Program-made: the position numbers and the translations under genes
Notes under the pieces: generated by a model
Seen by the model: only the letters and a program-made list of their open reading frames with translations
Told to the model about the DNA's origin: nothing
The model's database searches: none
Assembly (NCBI GenBank): GCA_943371815.1
Contig: CALRWB020000009.1
Span: forward strand, 1-64,000
Reading direction: 5' to 3'
Source: Cyanobium_A sp943371815
GTDB taxonomy: Bacteria > Cyanobacteriota > Cyanobacteriia > PCC-6307 > Cyanobiaceae
Length of the DNA stretch: 64,000 nt
Shown: positions 57,731 to 64,000 of the stretch, one piece after another
How the letters are laid out: each line of letters starts with the position of its first letter
Position numbering within the stretch: position 1 is the stretch's first letter

Positions 57731-58786
57731 ATGCGAAGAATCTTTTTTCTGATTATTCTTTTCACTGGATTCGCATACCTTTGGACCTATTTTGAAGAAA
57801 TACCCCTCTTGGTGATTGGACAGCCGACCAGGACCGGAAAAATTCAAGCAAGCATGGAGGAGCCTTTTTTCAAGAACCTGAGGTCAAAGACCAAGATCCC
57901 CTTCGTTACGACCTATCAACCCATTGATTTCACTGGATACAAGGATACATTTCAGTTAAATATTTTAAAAGATCAACAAGTTGATTTGATATCTTTACGC
58001 TTCCCTCAAAATAGTGCTTGGGAGCCAAGTCTCGTTGGTATTGACCTGGTTGGCATGATAGATGATTACAAGTCTGCGAAAGAAGTAATTAGTGCTTATT
58101 CAGGAACTATTGACAAATATTTGAACGAGAAATTTGACGCCAAGCTCCTAGGAATTTGGACATTTGGACCCCAGGAACTTTTCTGTAATCAACCAATCCA
58201 GGGATTGTCTGCTCTTAAAGGACGAAAGGTTAGGGTATCCAGTCAAGTCCAGTCTCAATTTATTTCTGCACTCGGTGCTCAACCGACTATTATTTCATTC
58301 GAAGAAACGCTTAATTCCCTTCGAGATGAGGTTGTCGATTGTGCCATTACTAGTGGGGCTAGCGCTAACTTCGCAGGCTGGCCACAATATGCCCAATACA
58401 ACTTACCAGCTAAAATTCAATTTGGCTTAAACGGTTATGTTGTTTCACTACAAAAATGGAATCAGCTATCATCCAGTCAAAAATCTAGGCTTCAGAAAGC
58501 CTTTGATGATTATCTTGAGGAGCTATGGAAATATACAGAGATTCTGCAACTTGATATGGCTAAGTGCAATAGAGGTGAAGTCTGTAAATTGGGCACTCGA
58601 TATCAAGGCAGTAGCAGCAGTGTTTCCCAAGCAGACAAGGTTTTGATGAGAGAATTGCTAAAAAATAAAATTTTGCCTCAATGGAAAATTGAATGCGATA
58701 AAGTCCATGTCGATTGTGGGAAGACGTGGGATGCCAAGCTTTCAGGCTATTTGGCAAGAATTATGGATAATGCGGTCATTGAATAA
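57731..58786 (+). CDS. DctP-type TRAP solute-binding protein
   Basis: The 351-residue protein starts with an uncleaved or cleavable hydrophobic segment (RRIFFLIILFTGFAYLWTYF). It has DctP-family blocks: VDLISLRFPQNSAWEPSLVGIDLVGM, FGPQELFCNQPIQGLSALKGRKVRVSSQVQSQFISALGAQPTIISFEETLNSLRDEVVDCAITSGASA (the conserved Arg and substrate-binding end), and GYVVSLQKWNQLSSSQKSRLQKAF. TRAP receptors normally serve DctQ/DctM permeases, but none is near. It lies between regulator and kinase and shares one base with the kinase, so a sensing role is inferred. DNA is A/T-rich. Confidence 0.88.
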   Translation: MRRIFFLIILFTGFAYLWTYFEEIPLLVIGQPTRTGKIQASMEEPFFKNLRSKTKIPFVTTYQPIDFTGYKDTFQLNILKDQQVDLISLRFPQNSAWEPSLVGIDLVGMIDDYKSAKEVISAYSGTIDKYLNEKFDAKLLGIWTFGPQELFCNQPIQGLSALKGRKVRVSSQVQSQFISALGAQPTIISFEETLNSLRDEVVDCAITSGASANFAGWPQYAQYNLPAKIQFGLNGYVVSLQKWNQLSSSQKSRLQKAFDDYLEELWKYTEILQLDMAKCNRGEVCKLGTRYQGSSSSVSQADKVLMRELLKNKILPQWKIECDKVHVDCGKTWDAKLSGYLARIMDNAVIE

Positions 58787-60015
58787 TGCCATTCCTCCAG
58801 ATCTCAGTGTCTAAATACCTTAAGCGGGCTACTTTGCCGAGATTATTTGCTTCAAAAAAAACCTCTCCGATCATGCGGCTGCAAATAGTCGGTGTTTTGT
58901 CTACTTTCATCTTTGCCATAAATTGCAGCTTTGAAGTCCTCTTTCTCAATCGTCTGTATACGTCACAGATTTTTCTTATCCCACTTTTGCTTGTCCTGCT
59001 TGCAGTTTGGACAATTGCTGAAATTTCCTACCGTCCTGCTGCAACTGAAACTTATTGCGCGGTGGGTGTCTCGATACCCCTCAAAAGTCTTCGTTTTGTT
59101 TTGATCCTTCAATTGGCAATAATTTTGTTCCGGCACTATGCGCCCTTTGATGCGAACCTTGCCTATCTCAACTCGGACAATAAAGGCTTAAATAATTCAA
59201 TTGAGGTGTCGATCTTGGCCCTGGCTTTGTATTTTATTCAGTTTATTCTGGTGGGTCACTTTTTAATCCAAGCCTTTTCCTCTGCCGAGAAAATGCGTAG
59301 CCGTGAATTAAATTTCTCTCGACTAGAATTGCAAAGAAAGCTCAAGGCTAGCTTAATGGCTTCCAGCGTTGCCCATGAGATTAATCAGCCCCTGAGTACG
59401 ATTATTTTAAATATTCAATTGGCTACAAATGAACTTGTTCATCGTCCCCTGTCGACAGTCAACCTTGGCAATCGACTTTCCCAGATTGAGTCTGAATCGA
59501 AGCATGTTATTTCAACAATAGCAGTTATGCGTAATTTGCTTAGGAATGTGCAAACAGATCATCGGGTGTTTGATCTGGCACTTGTTGCACGCTCAGCACT
59601 GCTCTATCAAAAGAGTTTTCTGGATTCCAATCAGATTTCCGTTGATTTGATTGGATTCGAGCATGAGTGCAAATTATTTGGAGATAGCGGACAATTACAA
59701 ATTGCTATTTCAAATCTCTTGCGTAATTCAATGGAAGCCCTAAGTTGTCAAGCGACAAATAAGCGGCATCTTTTGCTTGACCTGAGCCAGCATCAAGGAA
59801 GAATTTGCCTTCGTGTGTCTGATAACGGGCCAGGTTTTTCAGAATCGATGTCATTGGATTTATTACTTCATTCAACCAAGGCAGACGGCAGTGGTATTGG
59901 TTTGTATCTTGTTCAGCTAGCCGTAGAAAATCATGGAGGTTCACTTCGCTTCGATCGCAGTAATCAATTAGGTGGCGCAGAAGTTACAATGCTTTTGCCA
60001 ACTAAGCTGTCCTAG
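58786..60015 (+). CDS. Membrane histidine kinase (cassette 1)
   Basis: The 409-residue kinase has four membrane helices (near 33-52, 61-80, 103-118 and 141-163), with only short outer loops. The phosphorylation site is His197 in SVAHEINQPLST, the DctB-like H-box. The ATPase has AISNLLRNSMEAL (N box), RVSDNGPGF (G1) and GSGIGLYLVQLAVENHGG (G2). With so little periplasmic sequence of its own, input may come from the DctP-type protein whose gene it overlaps by one base. Partner regulator: the gene at 57029. Confidence 0.92.
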   Translation: MPFLQISVSKYLKRATLPRLFASKKTSPIMRLQIVGVLSTFIFAINCSFEVLFLNRLYTSQIFLIPLLLVLLAVWTIAEISYRPAATETYCAVGVSIPLKSLRFVLILQLAIILFRHYAPFDANLAYLNSDNKGLNNSIEVSILALALYFIQFILVGHFLIQAFSSAEKMRSRELNFSRLELQRKLKASLMASSVAHEINQPLSTIILNIQLATNELVHRPLSTVNLGNRLSQIESESKHVISTIAVMRNLLRNVQTDHRVFDLALVARSALLYQKSFLDSNQISVDLIGFEHECKLFGDSGQLQIAISNLLRNSMEALSCQATNKRHLLLDLSQHQGRICLRVSDNGPGFSESMSLDLLLHSTKADGSGIGLYLVQLAVENHGGSLRFDRSNQLGGAEVTMLLPTKLS

Positions 60016-60421
60016 GTCAAGTTTACGCATGCTTTTGAATTACCCTCGAATCGGCTATTCTTTCGTCTTGGTTCTCTGTTTTTGAACTACAATTACTCGG
60101 TTATCCAATGAATAAGATCGTAGTCCAAAAGCCAAAGATGTTTCTTGGTTTTGGTCTGCTCGGTTTCGTCCAACTTGCCTTCCAAGTTGATGGATAATCT
60201 GAGAGTCAGGGCTTGTCGAACGCCGGAGATGCCTGTCGTGAGAGGATAGACGAGATTCACTAGTCAGAAGTTCCAAAGCCCAAAGTTCCAAAGCCCAAAG
60301 CCCAAAGTCCAAAGCGACTGTCCTGGTCGTAGTCCCTTGGGGACCACTCCGAGCTGCAACGATAGGGCTGGCTTCTCCTATCCTGTGTTTACCCCGATGA
60401 ACCACCTAGACTTTTGTAAGG
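60016..60421. other. Intergenic region with heptamer array, between the two cassettes
   Basis: Open frames here have no natural composition, and I see no protein gene. The stretch contains the heptamer array at 60272-60314 and A/T-rich sequence near both ends. No clear terminator hairpin with T-run follows the kinase gene. The promoter of cassette 2 should lie between about 60320 and 60420. Confidence 0.5.
60272..60314. repeat. Heptamer tandem repeat (STRR-like)
   Basis: TCCAAAG, CCCAAAG, TTCCAAAG, CCCAAAG, CCCAAAG and TCCAAAG follow in order, six units with one extra base. The repeat belongs to the same style as those at 35795-35850 and 43197-43270. Confidence 0.8.
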
Positions 60422-61045
60422 ATGAATTGCCTTCTTGTTGAAGACCATGTCCTTCTAGCCCAGTTGTTGGGCTCAATATTGAACAACTCACCAGCAATTA
60501 GCCATTATCGGATTGCTACAACTGTAAACCAGGCAATTTTAATGGTTGATCAGGCTCCCCCTGATCTTTTAATCCTAGATCTGGCCTTGCCTGATGGGGA
60601 TGGTCAGGAGGTGGCTTTACACTTGCTCAAGCTTAACTCCTGTCCAGCGATTGTCATACTCTCAGCCCAGCTCCATGAGTTCAGTTGCAACCCATTGTTG
60701 CTACCCCATATACGGGCCATGGTTGATAAAGCCTCTGCTTACAAGGATCTGGCTCTAGCTCTCAATGGGCTTACGCCTTTGAAAACAGACCCTCACCCTC
60801 AAGGCAATGTTATCAAGAATGTCAGCATGATGTCGGCCCGTGAGCAGGAGGTTTATCTGCTGATTGGTGCAGGCTTGTCCAGCAAGGAGATTGCGGAAAA
60901 GTTATACATTAGCCCGTCGACCGTTGAAAGTCATCGTAAGGGCATCGCTAAGCACCTTGGTCTATCAGGGACCGACTTGGTGCGCCACGCCGCTGTTCAG
61001 GTTTACAGGACAGAGAAGGAAGATCTTGCCCCCAACGAATCATGA
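60422..61045 (+). CDS. NarL/LuxR-family response regulator (cassette 2)
   Basis: The 207-residue regulator matches cassette 1 closely: LLVEDHVLLAQLL, PDLLILDLALPDGDGQEVALHLLK with the phospho-Asp, SAQLHEFSC and MSAREQEVYLLIGAG with a LuxR-type STVESHRKGIAKHL. It overlaps the next kinase gene by 4 bases. There is no receptor gene in this copy. Confidence 0.92.
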   Translation: MNCLLVEDHVLLAQLLGSILNNSPAISHYRIATTVNQAILMVDQAPPDLLILDLALPDGDGQEVALHLLKLNSCPAIVILSAQLHEFSCNPLLLPHIRAMVDKASAYKDLALALNGLTPLKTDPHPQGNVIKNVSMMSAREQEVYLLIGAGLSSKEIAEKLYISPSTVESHRKGIAKHLGLSGTDLVRHAAVQVYRTEKEDLAPNES

Positions 61046-62655
61046 CTTCCGGCATCATTCAATCTGTGGGGAAAGATTTTAAATATCTACGTTTATTCTT
61101 TTTGGTTGCTGCTTACTTGTTGCCTGTGCAGCTCTTCAGGTTGTTTTTTCCCTATTCTGAGTTGCTACTGCTTCTGTTCGTTTCCGTCTCAGCCATTTCC
61201 CTGGCTTTCGTTCTGCTTTATGGGCCCACCATGGCTTGGGGATTGGTTTTGGGCCAGATTCTCTTTGGTTTGAGTCTAGGTTTACCATTTTTGCAATCCT
61301 TTGCCCTTGCTTTGCTTGGTACGGCGGAGATCCTTTTCTTCAATTGGCTAATCCGGCACCTCAAAGTAAAACTAGACTCTCCCAAACAGAAGGATTTTTG
61401 GATTTCATCCTTTTTGATTGTTCTTTCGGTGGTTCCATCCAGTGCCTTGATGGCCTTCTGTTTATTTCGAGGAGGAATTTTTTCGGGTAGTACATATTTG
61501 GGCTTGTCTTTTGTCCCTGCTTTTTTAACGATATTATTAGCCAATGTGTTAGCTCGTACCCAGCTAACGCCTTCTCTGCTCTGGATTTTGACTGATTGTC
61601 GTCGATTTTTAAATCGGCGTGTTCTTCGATGGGTCATTACTGTTGTCCCATGTCTTGTTGGGGTCCTACTACTGATGGCCTTTCTCCCTGGTGGTTCTCA
61701 GGGCCAGGGTCTTGGGTACAAACCAGTGCTCTTTTTGGTGCCTCTTACGGTCGTGATCGCATTGCGAACCAATCCTTTTGGATTGTTTTGTGCCTACTCT
61801 TATGTGAATGCGATCTCGCTACTTTCGCTACTTTTTTTGAATGTTGGTAATTTTGTTTTTGAAGACTGGTCGCTAACATCGGTTCTTAGGGTGCTTGCGA
61901 ACAGTTGGATTGGTCAGGCTGTCAATTTTACGATGTGCCAATTGTTGGAGTCACGTGATCTTGCAAGCGACCGCTCAGTCCAACTGGCCCATCAGCTCAA
62001 AATAAGCATGATGGCCGCCTCCCTTACCCATGAAGTGAAACAGCCAACGGCTGTCATTCAAATGGCGAGTCGCGAGTTAAGCACTGCTGCACCGCAGGAG
62101 CGCGATGTTTTGATTGATTCCATCATGATGGCTGCCGAAGAACTCAGTTGTTCCACAGCCAAGGTTCATGCCCTTCTGCGTTTGATCCCTGCTGGCTTGA
62201 AGCCCCTCAATATCAGTACCCTTCTCCCGATCATCGTGCTAAAACAAAAAGTTCAGCTCGACGGAGCAGTGGTGGAAGTGCGCATTTTAGGAGCTAAGGA
62301 TCCCCATTGGATCCTGGGTGATGCCAGTCAGATCAGTCTTGCCCTATCAAATATTATTCGTAATTCCCTTGATGGATTCACCTGCAAACCGGAGTCTTCG
62401 CCTCGCCTTCTTACCCTGTCTCTTGTATCAACTTTGTCTGCTGTTGAGCTCGAGATCTCCGATAGTGGGCCGGGCTTCTCTTCTCAGGATTGGAAGCCTG
62501 AACTTTTTAAGTCAACGAAGCCGGATGGCACCGGCCTTGGGCTTTACCTTGTCCAACAAATGGTCGACAACCATAAGGCCAAACTTTACTATGGCCAATC
62601 GGATTTGGGTGGGGCTCAAGTGAAGATTATTTTCCCCTTGCTTCTCGATGGATAA
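61042..62655 (+). CDS. Membrane histidine kinase with MASE1-like sensor (cassette 2)
   Basis: The 537-residue kinase has an N-terminal block of about eight membrane helices (15-300) that resembles MASE1-type sensor domains. His330 is in MAASLTHEVKQPTAV. ATPase motifs are ALSNIIRNSLDGF, EISDSGPGFSS and GTGLGLYLVQQMVDNHKA. The catalytic half resembles the kinase at 58786, including STKPDGTGLGLYLVQ. It probably phosphorylates the regulator whose gene it overlaps. Signal unknown. Confidence 0.9.
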   Translation: MTSGIIQSVGKDFKYLRLFFLVAAYLLPVQLFRLFFPYSELLLLLFVSVSAISLAFVLLYGPTMAWGLVLGQILFGLSLGLPFLQSFALALLGTAEILFFNWLIRHLKVKLDSPKQKDFWISSFLIVLSVVPSSALMAFCLFRGGIFSGSTYLGLSFVPAFLTILLANVLARTQLTPSLLWILTDCRRFLNRRVLRWVITVVPCLVGVLLLMAFLPGGSQGQGLGYKPVLFLVPLTVVIALRTNPFGLFCAYSYVNAISLLSLLFLNVGNFVFEDWSLTSVLRVLANSWIGQAVNFTMCQLLESRDLASDRSVQLAHQLKISMMAASLTHEVKQPTAVIQMASRELSTAAPQERDVLIDSIMMAAEELSCSTAKVHALLRLIPAGLKPLNISTLLPIIVLKQKVQLDGAVVEVRILGAKDPHWILGDASQISLALSNIIRNSLDGFTCKPESSPRLLTLSLVSTLSAVELEISDSGPGFSSQDWKPELFKSTKPDGTGLGLYLVQQMVDNHKAKLYYGQSDLGGAQVKIIFPLLLDG

Positions 62656-62833
62656 GCTTGATTGCTTTGCCATCCAGTTGATTGCATCCCCGTTATCCGG
62701 GGCTAAACCACGCTTGGCCTTTGGGTCAAGGGTCCATTCGTTGTGTGGAACCCAATACTCGAAAAGTTAAAACGGTCACCCACCCAGGGCCAGCTAGCCC
62801 ATAGATTTGTTTACCGGCTGGAGTGGCCAGCCC

Positions 62834-64000
62834 ATGGAACGGTTTTTTCTCGAGCTTGAGCCGCCTGAACAGGTGATGCGGACCTGGCCCCACGTGGTGG
62901 TGGTAGGTGGCGGTTTTGCGGGTCTGAAAATCTGCCATGCCCTTGCGCGCCAGCCGGTTCGGGTCACGTTGATCGACAAGCGCAACTTCAATCTCTTCCA
63001 ACCGCTCCTGTATCAGGTGGCCTCTGGATTGGTATCTGAGGCAGACATCGCCTCGCCGCTGCGCCAAATGGTGGGGGATGCTCCCAATATCCAGATTCTG
63101 CTTGGTGAGGTGGTCGATATCGACCCTGTGGCTCGCCACGTGGTGTTCAACGATCAGCTTTACAGCTACGACCAGCTGGTTCTGGCTACTGGCTCGGGCA
63201 GCACCTATTTTGGCCGCGAGGACTGGCGTTCCCTAGCGCCACCGATGAAGATCCTCGAACATGCCGATGAAATCCGGCGACGGCTGTTGATGGCCCTCGA
63301 GGAGGCCGAACAGACGACCGACCTCAAGCAACGGTCTTTTCTGCAGACGGTCGTGGTGGTGGGTGCGGGCCCTGCCGGTTGCGAACTGGCTGGTTCCCTG
63401 ATCGAGTTGATGCATCGGGCCGTCCAGCGTAATTTCAAGCAACTTCGTCAGAGTGATTGCCGGGTCGTCCTGGTCGACCTGGTCGAGCGGGTGTTGCCCA
63501 CCATGGCCAAGCCCTTATCGACCGCCGCCGCTGCCTACCTGGAAGCGGCCGGGGTGGAATTGCAGCTTGGTTATAAGGTCGATTCCATTGCCCCAGGGAG
63601 CGTGTCGCTCATCGGCCCAGCTGGGTTACGGCAGCTTGAGGCTGCCACCATCTGCTGGACCGCTGGAGTGCGGGCTTCGCGGCTTGGAAAACTGCTCCAC
63701 GACCGCACCTCCTGCCCCGTTGATCGCGGCGGTCGGCTGGTGGTGAGCCCCGATTTCTCGATTCCTGGCTACCCGGACATCCGGGCGGTGGGCGATCTCT
63801 GTTCCTATGGCCACACAACCGATGCCACACCGTTGCCCGGTATGGCTGGCCCGGCTGTCCAGGCCGGTGGCTGGGTCGCCCGCGACATCCTTGCCAAGCT
63901 CACGGGGCAATCGATTACTCCCTTTCTCTGGCAGGACCTGGGCACCATGGCGGTCATTGGACCCTGGTATGCGGTGGCCGACTTGCGGGGTTTTTATCTC
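62834..64000 (+). CDS. ndh: Type II NADH dehydrogenase (NDH-2), 3' end outside the window
   Basis: The frame is open from ATG 62834 to the window edge (389 codons); ATG 62876, just before the FAD fold, is also possible. VVVVGGGFAGLKICHAL binds FAD, and NLFQPLLYQVASGLVSEADIASPLRQ is the NDH-2 block. VVVVGAGPAGCELAGSLIEL binds NADH, and YPDIRAVGDLCSY with LPGMAGPAVQAGGWVA follows. It passes electrons from NADH to quinone without pumping protons. The C-terminal membrane anchor would lie beyond the edge. Confidence 0.92.
   Translation, partial: MERFFLELEPPEQVMRTWPHVVVVGGGFAGLKICHALARQPVRVTLIDKRNFNLFQPLLYQVASGLVSEADIASPLRQMVGDAPNIQILLGEVVDIDPVARHVVFNDQLYSYDQLVLATGSGSTYFGREDWRSLAPPMKILEHADEIRRRLLMALEEAEQTTDLKQRSFLQTVVVVGAGPAGCELAGSLIELMHRAVQRNFKQLRQSDCRVVLVDLVERVLPTMAKPLSTAAAAYLEAAGVELQLGYKVDSIAPGSVSLIGPAGLRQLEAATICWTAGVRASRLGKLLHDRTSCPVDRGGRLVVSPDFSIPGYPDIRAVGDLCSYGHTTDATPLPGMAGPAVQAGGWVARDILAKLTGQSITPFLWQDLGTMAVIGPWYAVADLRGFYL

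Noticed and set aside
60055..60405. 116-residue minus-strand frame between the two cassettes
   Set aside because: Its middle (LWALELWALELL) is just the translated heptamer repeat, and the rest has no natural composition or start signal.

Overview
This 64 kb window looks like a chromosomal segment of a GC-rich picocyanobacterium of the Synechococcus/Cyanobium/Prochlorococcus lineage. The evidence is the photosynthesis-linked genes (psb28, gun4, a PAM68-family photosystem II assembly factor, a lumenal pentapeptide protein), several small families restricted to cyanobacteria (DUF1816, DUF3082, DUF3288), a type II NADH dehydrogenase, a LexA-type SOS motif of the cyanobacterial form, and heptamer tandem repeats like the cyanobacterial STRR elements. 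No rRNA and no CRISPR array was seen. One tRNA (Pro, UGG) was found.

Region by region. 1-4.4 kb is a worn accessory zone: the end of an IS3-type element, an orphan membrane protein, a ribbon-helix-helix protein, a sterol-desaturase remnant, a glycine-rich secreted protein and remnants of a Cys/His-rich small protein family. 4.4-7.6 kb is a sulfur module: an ArsR/BigR-like repressor, divergent from a persulfide dioxygenase-rhodanese fusion, a rhodanese-membrane protein and a TauE/SafE exporter. 7.5-8.2 kb has an SOS-box-preceded Cys-rich gene and the tRNA. 8.4-10.8 kb holds an orphan periplasmic binding protein head-to-head with a pentameric ligand-gated ion channel homologue. 11-15.2 kb has small membrane proteins, msrA and an ABC exporter. 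15.3-31.9 kb is core housekeeping: trpD, carA, STAS protein, mini-RNase III, rlmB, gatA, dnaE, then PAP2 phosphatase, PAM68, rpsO, ruvA, an EamA transporter and dnaG.

32-33.1 kb contains toxin-antitoxin-like genes (a truncated PIN protein and an HEPN/MNT pair). 34-35.8 kb is umuDC with an imperfect SOS box. 36.5-39.9 kb is sdhCAB with a cytochrome-b-type anchor. 41-42 kb is a GapA-like GAPDH resembling the gammaproteobacterial enzyme. 43-49.4 kb is housekeeping again: yraN, rsmA, ispE, pdhB, secDF. 49.8-56.3 kb holds two AI-2E/PerM-type permeases, psb28, mnmH, gun4, an RsbW-like kinase and a methyltransferase.

57-62.7 kb is visibly more A/T-rich and holds two related two-component cassettes. 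The first has a DctP-type solute receptor between regulator and kinase, with no TRAP permease nearby. The window ends inside a type II NADH dehydrogenase gene. The strongest candidates for undescribed biology are the binding-protein/ion-channel pair, the permease-less DctP two-component cassette with its duplicate, and the SOS-box-linked Cys-rich small protein with decayed copies nearby.
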